A DNA stretch of 64,000 bases from AC-51 sp963749895. Lineage in GTDB: Bacteria; Actinomycetota; UBA4738; HRBIN12. Both the position numbers and the translations under genes were made by a program. Of this stretch, positions 17,288 through 25,902 are shown piece after piece; the stretch's first letter is position 1, and each line of letters begins with the position of its first letter. Location of the stretch: NCBI GenBank assembly GCA_963749895.1, contig CAVVOG010000001.1:496001-560000 (forward strand), in the 5' to 3' direction. The notes below the pieces were generated by a model. It did no database searches and was not told the origin of the DNA. It saw only the letters and a list, made by a program, of their open reading frames with translations.

Positions 17288-18271
17288 GTGAACAGCGACG
17301 CGCCCATCGGCATCCTCGTGATGGCCTACGGCACCGCCGACGGCGTCGACGACATCGAGCGCTACTACACGGACATCCGTGGCGGCCGCCCGCCGACGCC
17401 GGACCATCTGCAGGAGCTGAAGGACCGGTACGCGGCGATCGGCAACGTCTTCCCCCTGCTCGACACGACCCGGGCGCAGGCCGAGGGCCTCGTCGAGCGG
17501 TTGAACGCCGATGGGGGCCCCACCTTCAAGGCCTACCTGGGGATGAAGCACTCGCCGCCGTTCATCCCCGACGCCGTGGCCCAGATCCTCGCCGACGGGG
17601 TCGAGCGTCTCGTCGGCATCGTGATGGCGCCGCACTGGTCCGGGATGTCGGTCGAGACGTACATCGACCGCGCGAAGGCGGCCCTCGAGGAACAGGGTGG
17701 CGGTGACGTCGTGGCGACGTTCGTGAAGCACTACCACGAGCACCCGGCGTTCATCGAGCTGCTGGCCGACCGGGTCGACGAAGCGCTGCAGACCCTGCCC
17801 GACGACGCCCGCGAGGACGCGGCCGTGCTGTTCACGGCCCACTCGCTGCCGATCCGAACGGTCGAGACCGACCTGTCCTTCCGGTGCAAGTACTGCGATT
17901 GCGAGGACTCCTGTCGCTACCGCGACGGCCTCCAGGAGACCGCCGACGAGGTCGCCCGCAAGCTCGGTCTGGACGAGTACGCGATCGCCTGGCAGTCGGC
18001 CGGGCGCACCGACGATCCATGGTGGGGCCCGCCGGTCGAGGAGGTGATCGAGGACATCGGGGCGGCGGAGACGCCCGGGGTCGTCGTGTGTTCGGCGGGG
18101 TTCGTGGCCGATCACCTCGAGATCCTGTACGACCTCGACATCGAGGCCAAGGAGGTCGCCGAGCGGGTCGACGTGGCCTTCGCGCGGACCCGGATGCCGA
18201 ACGCCGACGCCGAGTTCCTCGACCTGCTCGCGCGGGTGGTCCGCGAGCACATGGCGGAGGTCCACGTGTGA
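17288..18271 (+). CDS. cpfC: Coproporphyrin III ferrochelatase
   Basis: This 327-residue ferrochelatase inserts ferrous iron into coproporphyrin III in the actinobacterial pathway. The MAYGTADGVDDIERYYTDIRGG start, the metal-site region APHWSGMS and the FTAHSLPIR motif are visible. A CxxCxCxxxC cluster near residues 200-209 (RCKYCDCEDSC) could ligate an iron-sulfur cluster, as known for several actinobacterial ferrochelatases; which cysteines take part cannot be told. Start GTG is 4 nt after the hemE stop. Its own stop overlaps the cgoX GTG (GTGA). Confidence 0.95.
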   Translation: MNSDAPIGILVMAYGTADGVDDIERYYTDIRGGRPPTPDHLQELKDRYAAIGNVFPLLDTTRAQAEGLVERLNADGGPTFKAYLGMKHSPPFIPDAVAQILADGVERLVGIVMAPHWSGMSVETYIDRAKAALEEQGGGDVVATFVKHYHEHPAFIELLADRVDEALQTLPDDAREDAAVLFTAHSLPIRTVETDLSFRCKYCDCEDSCRYRDGLQETADEVARKLGLDEYAIAWQSAGRTDDPWWGPPVEEVIEDIGAAETPGVVVCSAGFVADHLEILYDLDIEAKEVAERVDVAFARTRMPNADAEFLDLLARVVREHMAEVHV

Positions 18272-19620
18272 GGATCGCGGTCGTCGGTGGGGGCCTCGCG
18301 GGGCTCGCCACCGCCTACCGCCTGCAGCAGGCCTCGCACGACGTCACCGTCGTGGAGGCCGCCGACGCGCCGGGCGGGACGCTGCGCTCGGTCGAGGTCG
18401 CCGGGCTGGTCCTGCCGGCGGGCGCGGACGCGTTCTGGGGGCGCAAGCCCGGCGCGACCGAGCTGTGTCGCGAGCTCGGGCTCGAGCTGCTGGCCCCGGC
18501 GTCGTCCGGTACCTACCTGTGGACCGACAGGGGACTCGTCGCGTACCCGAGCGATGCAGCGTTCGCGATCCCGGGAGACCCGGGCGACGTCCTGCGCTGG
18601 CCGGGCCTGTCGAAGGCGGGGCGGCGCCGCGCGCTCGCCGACCTCCTGCGGGCCAAGCGCAAGGACGAGGGCGATCAGACGCTCGGTGCGCTGCTGCGCC
18701 GCCGACTGGGTGACGAGGCGACGGACCTGGCGGTCGCTCCGATGCTCACCGCGCCCATGCTCGGCGACGCCGACCGGATGTCGCTGCGCGCCACCTACCC
18801 GGAGCTGGAGCGCTGGGAGGACTGGCAGGGGAGCCTGATCCGTGGAGCCCAGGCGGCGCGTCGGGCGCTCCGCAAGGGTCCCGACGCCGCCCCGATCCTG
18901 GTGCGTCCTCGGGGAGGGGTGGAGGCGTTGCCTCGGGCGCTTGCCGAGCGGCTCGGTCCCGTCGTCCGCACCGGCGCCGCGGTGACGAGGCTCGAACCCG
19001 GGCCGCCGTGGCGCGTGACGACGGACACGCCCAACGTCCTCGAGGCCGACGCCGTCGTGCTGGCCACCCCGAGCGCGGTCGCGCGTCGCCTGCTGACCGG
19101 CGAGGCCCGCGCCGCGGCGGACGCGCTGGACGAACTCACGACCGCGTCCGCCGTCACGGCGCTGCTCGTCTTCCCCGAGGGGACCCAGGAGGCGCTGCCC
19201 GACGGGACCGGGTTCGTCGTGCCTCGCGGCCGGGCGCCGATGCGCTCGTGCGCGTGGATCTCGTCTCGGTGGCCCGACCGGTCGTTCGGGACGCGTGCGA
19301 TCGTCTCCTGCGCGCTCGGGGGTGTCGGCGACGAAGACGTGCTCGATGCCCCCGAGGAGGACGTCGTCGAGGCGTGCGGGCGCCATCTGGCGGCGGTGCT
19401 TCCGCTGCCTGCCGAGCCCGAGCACGCGGCGGTTGTCCGGTGGCCCGGCGCGCTGCCCCTGTACGACCTCGGGCACCTCGAGCGGATCGCCCGGATCCGC
19501 GAACTCCTGCCGCCGGGTATCTTCGTGGTCGGGCAGGCCTATGACGGTACGGACGTCGCCGACGTCGTCCGTGCCGCCGGTGAGGTCGCCGACGCCGTCA
19601 TCCGAGGAGCCACGTCATGA
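18268..19620 (+). CDS. cgoX: Coproporphyrinogen III oxidase (HemY/HemG-type FAD enzyme)
   Basis: This 450-residue flavoprotein has the dinucleotide-binding start RIAVVGGGLAGLATAYRL and a C-terminal FAD motif near GIFVVGQAYDGTDVADVV. In this operon, beside cpfC and chdC, the expected reaction is six-electron oxidation of coproporphyrinogen III to coproporphyrin III with oxygen. The older name protoporphyrinogen oxidase fits the fold but not the context. Start and stop both overlap the neighbouring genes (GTGA and ATGA). Confidence 0.94.
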   Translation: MRIAVVGGGLAGLATAYRLQQASHDVTVVEAADAPGGTLRSVEVAGLVLPAGADAFWGRKPGATELCRELGLELLAPASSGTYLWTDRGLVAYPSDAAFAIPGDPGDVLRWPGLSKAGRRRALADLLRAKRKDEGDQTLGALLRRRLGDEATDLAVAPMLTAPMLGDADRMSLRATYPELERWEDWQGSLIRGAQAARRALRKGPDAAPILVRPRGGVEALPRALAERLGPVVRTGAAVTRLEPGPPWRVTTDTPNVLEADAVVLATPSAVARRLLTGEARAAADALDELTTASAVTALLVFPEGTQEALPDGTGFVVPRGRAPMRSCAWISSRWPDRSFGTRAIVSCALGGVGDEDVLDAPEEDVVEACGRHLAAVLPLPAEPEHAAVVRWPGALPLYDLGHLERIARIRELLPPGIFVVGQAYDGTDVADVVRAAGEVADAVIRGATS

Positions 19621-20294
19621 CCGACACGATCTACGCCCTGTACCCCGTCTTCGCCGCCGACCCCTCGCTCCGCGAGGCGCTCGCCGACCCCGAGGACCGC
19701 GCCCGCGCCGTGACCGAGCTCGAGGAGCTGTTCGCCTCCTGGAAGGACGAGGTCGAGGTCCGCGGGACCTACTCGACGGTCGGGTTCCGTCCCGACGCCG
19801 ATCTGATGCTGTGGCTGGTTGGGCCGACCCCCGACGCCGTCCAGCGCGCGCTCGTCGAGCTCCGCCGGACCGAGGTCTTCGGGTTCTTGGACCTGACCTG
19901 GACCTTCATGGGCGTGGTGAAGCCGGCCGAGTTCACGAGCGACCACGCACCGGCGTTCGTCAAGGGAGACCCGCCCGGCACCTACCTGTGCGTGTACCCG
20001 TTCGTGCGGACGCCCGAGTGGTACCTGCTGCCGCGTGAGGAGCGCGGTGAGTTCCTGCGCGAGCACGGCGTGATCGGCCGCGAGTTCCCCGACGTCCTCG
20101 CGAACACGACGAGCGGGTTCGGCCTGGGCGACTGGGAGTGGATCTTGGCGTTCGAGGCGGAGAAGCTCGACTCGATCGTGGACTGCATCCGCCGATTGCG
20201 TGACACGAAGGCCCGCCTGTTCACGAAGGAAGAGGTTCCGTTCGTCACGGGCATCCGCAAGGAGGTCGCCGCGGCGATCGACGACCTCTGCTGA
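19617..20294 (+). CDS. chdC: Coproheme decarboxylase (HemQ, chlorite dismutase family)
   Basis: This 225-residue protein has the actinobacterial ChdC pattern: YLCVYPFVRTPEWYLLP, the FLREHGVIGREF segment bearing the conserved His, and LGDWEWILAFEAE. It oxidatively decarboxylates coproheme to heme b using hydrogen peroxide. The catalytic arginine of true chlorite dismutases is not evident, and the operon position settles the role. It is the last gene of the operon; the convergent ppk2 stop is 20 nt away. Confidence 0.95.
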   Translation: MTDTIYALYPVFAADPSLREALADPEDRARAVTELEELFASWKDEVEVRGTYSTVGFRPDADLMLWLVGPTPDAVQRALVELRRTEVFGFLDLTWTFMGVVKPAEFTSDHAPAFVKGDPPGTYLCVYPFVRTPEWYLLPREERGEFLREHGVIGREFPDVLANTTSGFGLGDWEWILAFEAEKLDSIVDCIRRLRDTKARLFTKEEVPFVTGIRKEVAAAIDDLC

Positions 20295-20314
20295 GGGCTC
20301 GATCGGGGCGTCCG

Positions 20315-21145
20315 TCAGGCGTCCGGGAGATCGAGCATCGAGGCGTGGTCCGGGACGTAGGTGAACAGCTCGCGCGGTGGGCGGACGTACCCCTCGTCGG
20401 ACTGGCGCGAGGGGATCGGGACCTCGGGGAGCGTCTTCGGCTCGTAGGGGATCGCCGACAGCAGGTGCGCGATGCAGTTCAGCCGGGCGCGCTTCTTGTC
20501 GTCGGCCTCGACGACGTTCCAGCGAGCCTCAGGGATGTCCGTGTGGACGAACATCTCGTCCTTGGCCCGGCTGAAGTCGACGAACCGCGTCCGTGAGTAC
20601 ATGTCCGTCTCGGAGAGCTTCCAACGGCGCATCGGGTCGTCGATCCGCTTGCGGAACCGACGCTCCTGCTCCTCGTCCGACACCGAGAACCAGTACTTGA
20701 TCAGGATGACGCCGTCCTCGACCAGGAGCCGTTCGAAGATCGGGCACTGCCGCAGGAACCGGTAGTACTCCTGCGGCGTGCAGAAGCCCAGGACGTGCTC
20801 GATCCCGGCGCGGTTGTACCAGGACCGGTCGAACAGGGCGATCTCGCCCGCAGCGGGGAGCTGCTGGACGTAGCGCTGGAAGTACCACTGGGTGCGCTCA
20901 CGCTCGGTGGGCTTCGGGAGCGCGACGATCCGAGTGATCCGCGGGTTCATGTGCTCGGTGATCCGCTTGATCGTGCCACCCTTGCCGGCGGCGTCGCGCC
21001 CCTCGAACACCACGACGACCCGGGTCCCGGCATCGGCGACCCACTGCTCCATCTTCACGAGCTCCTCCTGGAGCCGCAGCAGCTCGTGCTCGTAGACCTT
21101 CCTCGACAGCTTCGGCTGGCGCATGGCCTCGACGGGCTCGCTCAT
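20315..21145 (-). CDS. ppk2: Polyphosphate kinase 2
   Basis: This 276-residue protein has Walker A FEGRDAAGKGG, the lid region, Walker B ALFDRSWYNRAG, and KYWFSVSDEEQERRF, the pattern of class I PPK2. It transfers phosphate between polyphosphate and nucleoside diphosphates. The ATG at 21145 is chosen because a -10 box TACACT (bases 21159-21154) sits 8 nt before it and no family sequence lies upstream; the frame stays open to 21274. It is divergent from the HlyIII gene, whose -10 is only about 17 bp away. Confidence 0.94.
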   Translation of the reverse strand: MSEPVEAMRQPKLSRKVYEHELLRLQEELVKMEQWVADAGTRVVVVFEGRDAAGKGGTIKRITEHMNPRITRIVALPKPTERERTQWYFQRYVQQLPAAGEIALFDRSWYNRAGIEHVLGFCTPQEYYRFLRQCPIFERLLVEDGVILIKYWFSVSDEEQERRFRKRIDDPMRRWKLSETDMYSRTRFVDFSRAKDEMFVHTDIPEARWNVVEADDKKRARLNCIAHLLSAIPYEPKTLPEVPIPSRQSDEGYVRPPRELFTYVPDHASMLDLPDA

Positions 21146-21188
21146 GGGTCCGGAGTGTAGTGATGAGCGCGGCGGTAGGCTCGGGGAC

Positions 21189-21848
21189 GTGCCGCGATCG
21201 TCCGTCCCCCTGCACGAGCGCCCGAAACCCTTGCTCCGGGGATGGCTCCACGCCGGTGCGTTCGCCGCGAGCATCCCGGCGGGGCTCGTCCTGGTGATCG
21301 TGGCCCCCGGTGCCGCCGCACGCGTGGCCGCGATCGTCTACTGGATCGGGCTGCTGACCCAGTTCGGCGCGAGCGCGATGTACCACCGCGTGAACTGGAG
21401 CGAGCAGGCGCACGCGCGGATGCGCACGCTCGACCACTCGATGATCTTCATGCTGATCGCGGGGACCTACACGCCGTTCTGCGTGGTGGTGCTGAACAAG
21501 CCGATGGGGTGGTGGGTGCTCGCGATCGTGTGGACCGGCGCGCTGGTGGGGATCGGCACGAAGCTGTACCGGGTCGACCTCCACGTGCTGTCGGGCTTCC
21601 TGTACATCGGTCTCGGGTGGGTCGTGGTGATCGTGTTCCCGTCGATCGTGCGGGAGCTCGACGGATGGCAGGTCGCCGGGATGATCGCGGGGGGCGTCAT
21701 CTACACGCTGGGGGCGCTGGTCCTGGCGCTGAACCGGCCCGACCCGTTCCCGCGGCACTTCGGCTACCACGAGGTCTGGCACGCCGCGACGATCGCGGCG
21801 GCCGCCTGCTTCTACGCGGTGATCCTCTCGCTGTACCTGGGCGGATAG
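21189..21848 (+). CDS. Hemolysin III / PAQR-family membrane protein
   Basis: This 219-residue protein has seven predicted helices and the family histidines: SAMYHRVNW, LDHSMIFMLIAGTYTPF and the C-terminal HFGYHEVWHAA. The three-His/Ser/Asp set is thought to bind zinc for a hydrolase-like activity in PAQR relatives; the bacterial function is unsettled. The GTG at 21189 lies 7 nt after TAGGCT (21176-21181), giving a leaderless mRNA. An upstream ATG at 21123 would overlap the divergent ppk2 gene and is less likely. Confidence 0.92.
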   Translation: MPRSSVPLHERPKPLLRGWLHAGAFAASIPAGLVLVIVAPGAAARVAAIVYWIGLLTQFGASAMYHRVNWSEQAHARMRTLDHSMIFMLIAGTYTPFCVVVLNKPMGWWVLAIVWTGALVGIGTKLYRVDLHVLSGFLYIGLGWVVVIVFPSIVRELDGWQVAGMIAGGVIYTLGALVLALNRPDPFPRHFGYHEVWHAATIAAAACFYAVILSLYLGG

Positions 21849-21850
21849 CG

Positions 21851-22507
21851 CTACAGGAGCGCCGTGAGGTCCACGATCGTGCGGTGACCCTCGGGTTCGT
21901 GCATCCCCTCGGGGGGATCGGCGAGCCATCGGTGGATCATCAGCGTGCCGATCCCGATCGCGGCGGCGCCGTCGCAGTAGGCAGCCTGGTCGTCGACGAA
22001 GACGGCGTCGGCGGGATCGACGTCGCCGGCCGCCTCGAGCGCCGCCTCGTAGATCGCCGCCTGCGGCTTCCGGGCGCGGGCGCGGTAGGAGAGGATCAGG
22101 GCGTCGAACTCGTCGTCGAGACCGAGCCGGTGGACGACCGGGCCCGTGTTGTGCGAGCAGTTCGAGACCAGGATCACCTTCGTGCCGCGCGAGCGGAGCT
22201 CGCGCACGACCGGCAGCGAGTCCGGGTACAGCCGGGTCCCCCCGACGAAGAAGTCCTGCTCGGCAGCGACGAGTTCGGCGACGAGTGAGGCGGCCGGGTC
22301 GATCCCCGCGGCCTCGAGGATCGCGGTCATGTCGCCCGCCTCGTCCGGGTAGGCGCCGACGCTCCGTGCCGGGCGGGTCACGTCGAAGGCCTCGCCCATC
22401 GTGGACGGCGCGACGCCGAGGTGCGCGGCCATCGCGTCGCGCCAGATCCGCCAGTCGCTCCGCACGAGCGTGTCGTAGAGGTCGAGAAGGACGGCGGCGG
22501 GCGGCAC
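21851..22507 (-). CDS. HAD-superfamily hydrolase
   Basis: This 218-residue protein has HAD motif I LLDLYDTLV (nucleophile D9, acid D12), motif II VILVSNCSHN, a motif III lysine (RKPQAAIY) and motif IV VFVDDQAAYCDGA. A helical cap lies between motifs I and II, as in phosphoglycolate phosphatase-type members. It likely dephosphorylates a small metabolite of unknown identity. The GTG start is exactly 7 nt from a -10 TATCCT (bases 22519-22514) whose first base is also the last base of the upstream terminator stem. It is convergent with hlyIII, with 2 nt between stops. Confidence 0.88.
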   Translation of the reverse strand: MPPAAVLLDLYDTLVRSDWRIWRDAMAAHLGVAPSTMGEAFDVTRPARSVGAYPDEAGDMTAILEAAGIDPAASLVAELVAAEQDFFVGGTRLYPDSLPVVRELRSRGTKVILVSNCSHNTGPVVHRLGLDDEFDALILSYRARARKPQAAIYEAALEAAGDVDPADAVFVDDQAAYCDGAAAIGIGTLMIHRWLADPPEGMHEPEGHRTIVDLTALL

Positions 22508-22518
22508 GGGTCAAGGAT

Positions 22519-22550
22519 AGGGGTGGGGTCGCGCGAGCGACCCCACCCCT
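22519..22550 (-). terminator. Perfect 14-bp terminator hairpin of the CHRD gene
   Basis: AGGGGTGGGGTCGC pairs perfectly with GCGACCCCACCCCT around a 4-nt loop, 9 nt downstream of the CHRD stop codon. On the minus strand it is followed by ATCCTT. It runs directly into the -10 box of the HAD hydrolase gene. Confidence 0.75.
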
Positions 22551-22559
22551 GCTGGCGCG

Positions 22560-22994
22560 TCAGCCCAGCTGGCCTCGGAGCGCGCCCGCCGGGTACTCGG
22601 CGTTGTGCACGTTGACGTAGTACGCGGACGGGTCCTTCGCGATCGCCTTGGCCAGCTCGCGATCGACCGTCGCGCATCCCGTCGACGTGCCACCGCTCGG
22701 TGGGGTGAGACCGACCACCACGGGTCCGGCGATCCCCGCGGCGCCCGCGTGGATGTGCGCTGCGGTCGCGGAGCCGATGCCGGCCACGTCTATCCACCAG
22801 CAGATCTCGCCCTGTCCGCGGTTCACGGTGATGGTCGCGTGCCCCTCGCCGTCGGGGTCACCCGGCCCTGGAACCTCACTGGCGCCGTCCAGGTGTGCCG
22901 CGAACCCTTGGCCACCGGCGAGCGCGACGCCGGTGGTCGTGAGCGCGAGCACCACGGCGCAGACGAGGATCGAAGCGATCCGGAACCGTCGCAT
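22560..22994 (-). CDS. Secreted CHRD-domain protein
   Basis: This 144-residue protein starts with a signal peptide (MRRFRIASI then a hydrophobic run to about residue 27). One CHRD domain follows: FAAHLDGASEVPG at the start, CWWIDVAGIGSATAAHIHAG and YYVNVHNAEYPAGALRGQL at the end, with the conserved histidines. CHRD domains occur in chordin and in many bacterial exported proteins; the function is unknown. The ATG at 22994 is chosen for the signal peptide and a G-rich Shine-Dalgarno just upstream. A strong hairpin ends the gene. Confidence 0.92.
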   Translation of the reverse strand: MRRFRIASILVCAVVLALTTTGVALAGGQGFAAHLDGASEVPGPGDPDGEGHATITVNRGQGEICWWIDVAGIGSATAAHIHAGAAGIAGPVVVGLTPPSGGTSTGCATVDRELAKAIAKDPSAYYVNVHNAEYPAGALRGQLG

Positions 22995-23084
22995 CGAGCA
23001 TCCCCCCTTCGTTCCGACGGGCCGTTCCCATCGGATGTCTTGGGATACGCGGTCAGCCACCAGTCGGTTCACGTGAACGGTGGA

Positions 23085-25121
23085 TCAGCCGAACAGGTCG
23101 CTCAGGTAGGCATCGACGTCGGCGGTGCCCGTCACGGCTGCCTGCCCGTCGTCACGCACGTCCACGATCTCGGGGCCGGCCTCGTCCAGCGCCGCGCGGA
23201 CCGCCGCCGGCTGCAGGAAGCGCGACACCAGGGCGTACCCGTGGGCGTCGTCGCGACCCCGAGGCCGCCGGTAGTAGCGCTGCGGATAGGTGAGCATCAG
23301 CGCGTCGCGGGCGCGGGTGAGCGCGACGTACAGGAGGCGTCGCTCCTCCTCGAGCTCGTCGTCGTCACCGGTGGCCATGTCGGACGGGATGTGACCGTCG
23401 GCGGCGTGGATCACGTGGACGACGTCCCACTCCAACCCCTTGGCCGAGTGGATCGTGGACAGCGTGAGCCAGTCTTCGTCGAGCAGGGGCGGGCCGGCCA
23501 GGTCCGCCGTCGAGGCCGGCGGATCTAGCGTGAGCTCGGCCAGGAAGCGGCTCCGCCGTTCGTACCCCTGCGCGAGCAGGGCGAGCTGCTCGAGGTCGGC
23601 GATGCGGGCGCCCGGGGACTCGTACCGGCGCTGGACGACCGGTTCCAGGTAGGCACGCAGACGTTCGAGTTGGGCGGCCGGGGACATCGTCTCCTCGTCC
23701 GCGCAGCCGGCGAGCGCGGAACGGAGGTCCCGCACGCCGTCGGCCGCTCCCTTCGGGACGGCGACCGGCCGCTCCAAGAACCCCTGCAGCGGTGTCGACG
23801 GCGTCGATCCTTCGGCCGGGCTGCGGCGCACGCCCAGGTCGTCCATCAGACGCCGGGCGGTGGCGGGGCCCATGCCCTCGGGGAGCTGCAGGATCCGGAA
23901 CCACGCGACCTCGTCCCAGGGGTTCTCGAGCACCCGGAGCAACGCGAGCGCGTCCTTCACGTGCGCCGCCTCCAGGAACTTCAGTCCCCCGTACTTCACG
24001 AACGGGATGTTGCGACGCAGCAGCTCGACCTCGAGCAGGTCGGAGTGGTGGGCGGCGCGGAACAGCACCGCCTGCTCGCGCAGCGCCACTCCCCGCTCAC
24101 GGTGCTCGAGGATCGAGCGGCAGACCGCGTCGGCCTGCTCGGGCTCGTCCAGGCACGCGCGCAGCAGCGGCCGCTGCGCCCCGGGGCGTTCCGTCCACAG
24201 CGTCTTGTCGTGGCGCTCGGGACTCTCGGCGATCACCGCGTTGGAGAGCGCGAGGATCGGCGGGGTGCTGCGGTAGTTCCGCTCGAGCTTCCGAACTGTG
24301 GCACCGGGGAACCTGGAGGGGAACTCGAGGATGTTGCGGACCGTCGCCGCACGGAACCCGTAGATCGACTGGGCGTCGTCGCCGACCACCGTGAGGTTCG
24401 ACGGCCGCATCGCCGCGAGGATGTCGGCCTGCAGGGCGTTCGTGTCCTGGTACTCGTCGACCAAGATGTGGTCGAACATCTCGGCGAGCTGGGGGCCGGT
24501 CTGCGTCGACGTGGCGAGGGCGCGCCAGAACAGCAGCAGGTCGTCGTAGTCCAGGACCTGCTGAGCGCGCTTGCGCTCCGTGTAGGCGCGGAAGATCTCG
24601 CGGATCGGATCGGTCTCGTCCACGCACCACGGGTAGTGCCGGGCGAGGACGTCCTCGAGCTTCTCGCCGGCGTTCACGACGCGCGAGTACGCCCCCGCGA
24701 GCGTCTCCTTGCGCGGGAACCTGCGCTCGCGTGCCGCGTACCCGAGTTCCTCGCGCAGGAGGTTCATCACGTCGGCGGCGTCGGTCTGGTCGAGCACCGT
24801 GAACCCCGGCGACAGTCCGAGGGCCCGGCCGTGCAGACGCAGGAGCCGGTTCGCCACGGCGTGGAACGTGCCGCCCCACACGCGCTCGGTCTCGCGGACC
24901 CCCGTGAGGCGCTGAGCGCGCCCGAGCATCTCGCGGGCCGCCCGCCGGCTGAAGGTCAGGAGCAGGATCCGCTCCGGCCGCACGCCCCGTTCCCCGACGA
25001 GCCAGGCGACGCGGGCCGCGAGCGTCGTCGTCTTCCCGGTTCCGGCTCCCGCCACGATCAGCAGCGGGCCGCCGGGGTGGGTCGCGGCGGCGCGTTGCTC
25101 GGGGTTCAGGTCATCGAACAT
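23085..25121 (-). CDS. UvrD/PcrA-type superfamily 1 DNA helicase
   Basis: This 678-residue protein has the SF1A helicase motifs in order: Q motif (LNPEQRAAA), I VAGAGTGKTTT, Ia LLTFSRRAA, II LVDEYQDTN, III VVGDDAQSIYGFR, IV LERNYRST, V TIHSAKGLEWDVV and VI LYVALTRARD. It unwinds DNA 3'-to-5' in repair or recombination. The C-terminus is short and lacks an obvious UvrB-type extension. The start is uncertain: ATGs at 25121, 25136 and 25178 share the frame, and a TATGCT -10 at 25137-25132 favours 25121. Confidence 0.93.
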   Translation of the reverse strand: MFDDLNPEQRAAATHPGGPLLIVAGAGTGKTTTLAARVAWLVGERGVRPERILLLTFSRRAAREMLGRAQRLTGVRETERVWGGTFHAVANRLLRLHGRALGLSPGFTVLDQTDAADVMNLLREELGYAARERRFPRKETLAGAYSRVVNAGEKLEDVLARHYPWCVDETDPIREIFRAYTERKRAQQVLDYDDLLLFWRALATSTQTGPQLAEMFDHILVDEYQDTNALQADILAAMRPSNLTVVGDDAQSIYGFRAATVRNILEFPSRFPGATVRKLERNYRSTPPILALSNAVIAESPERHDKTLWTERPGAQRPLLRACLDEPEQADAVCRSILEHRERGVALREQAVLFRAAHHSDLLEVELLRRNIPFVKYGGLKFLEAAHVKDALALLRVLENPWDEVAWFRILQLPEGMGPATARRLMDDLGVRRSPAEGSTPSTPLQGFLERPVAVPKGAADGVRDLRSALAGCADEETMSPAAQLERLRAYLEPVVQRRYESPGARIADLEQLALLAQGYERRSRFLAELTLDPPASTADLAGPPLLDEDWLTLSTIHSAKGLEWDVVHVIHAADGHIPSDMATGDDDELEEERRLLYVALTRARDALMLTYPQRYYRRPRGRDDAHGYALVSRFLQPAAVRAALDEAGPEIVDVRDDGQAAVTGTADVDAYLSDLFG

Positions 25122-25231
25122 GCGTTCGGGGAGCATAGTCTCGGGCACCGACCCAGGGTGGGAGGTCGCCGCGCGCATCTCGGCCGTTCGGCGGTGTCGG
25201 GAGCCGAACGGGGTTCCCTACGATGCGAGCG

Positions 25232-25561
25232 ATGCGGTTCCTGATGCCCGTCCTCGTCGCCCTCGCCGCGATCTGCGCCGGCCTCGCGATCGCCCGTGCC
25301 CGCGTAGCCGCCGGATCGGCTCCGGCGCCGCGCCGCGTGGTCGCCGGGGTCTCGGTGGGGATGGGGATCGTGGGCGCGGTCCTGCTGGGGGTCGGGTGGT
25401 GGTCGTGGGGTGAGGCCCAGGCCGGGACCAGCCCGGCGCTCGTGGCGAGCGTCGCCTACGTGGGTGCGTCGATCGAGCTGTTCTTCGCGGCGATGCTCGC
25501 CCCCAGCGCCCTGCGGGCCGTCGCGTCGTCGAACCCGAGCGCGCGGGCGCGACCCAGGTAG
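25232..25561 (+). CDS. Small four-helix membrane protein
   Basis: This 109-residue protein has about four hydrophobic segments with short loops. I do not recognise the family. A -10 TACGAT (25219-25224) lies 7 nt before the ATG at 25232, supporting that start over the ATG nine bases upstream, which the -10 itself overlaps. Its 3' end overlaps the 3' end of the convergent GntR gene by 106 bp, unusually much; a functional link to that regulator is possible, as short GntR regulators often control membrane proteins. Confidence 0.7.
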   Translation: MRFLMPVLVALAAICAGLAIARARVAAGSAPAPRRVVAGVSVGMGIVGAVLLGVGWWSWGEAQAGTSPALVASVAYVGASIELFFAAMLAPSALRAVASSNPSARARPR

Positions 25562-25851
25562 TCCTCGGCCGCGCGTCGGAGCTGCTCGGCGGGATCGCGA
25601 GGAAGCACGTCGGCGACGAACGTGCCGGCGCGGCCGCGACCGACGAGCCACCCGGCGGCCTCGAGCTCTCGGTAGGCTCGGGCCACCGTGCCGGGCGCCA
25701 GCCCCAGCGCGCCTGCGAGCGCCCGCACGGTCGGGACCCGCTCGCCGGGCGAGAGCACCCCCTCGTCGACCAGGCGTACGACCTCGTGGTGGAGCTGCGC
25801 CCACGGTGGGGTGGACGAGGCGCGATCCACGACGATCGGCAGGACGGTCAC
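25456..25851 (-). CDS. GntR-family transcriptional regulator (YtrA-like, short)
   Basis: This 131-residue protein has an N-terminal winged helix (WAQLHHEVVRLVDEGVL, then GERVPTVRALAGALGLAPGTVARAYRELEAAGWL) followed by only about 50 residues with no ligand-binding domain, as in the YtrA subgroup. Such regulators often repress ABC transporters. The GTG start is 7 nt from a -10 GATACT (bases 25863-25858). It is divergent from the CDGSH operon, so one intergenic region of about 50 bp serves both. Confidence 0.9.
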   Translation of the reverse strand: MTVLPIVVDRASSTPPWAQLHHEVVRLVDEGVLSPGERVPTVRALAGALGLAPGTVARAYRELEAAGWLVGRGRAGTFVADVLPRDPAEQLRRAAEDYLGRARALGFDDATARRALGASIAAKNSSIDAPT

Positions 25852-25902
25852 GGCGTCAGTATCGCCCGTCGGGGTAGGCTCGCCCTTCCGAGGAGGTGAG
25901 CG

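Noticed and set aside
19617..20294. Annotation as chlorite dismutase
   Set aside because: The actinobacterial HemQ pattern and the position as fourth gene after cpfC and cgoX point to coproheme decarboxylase.
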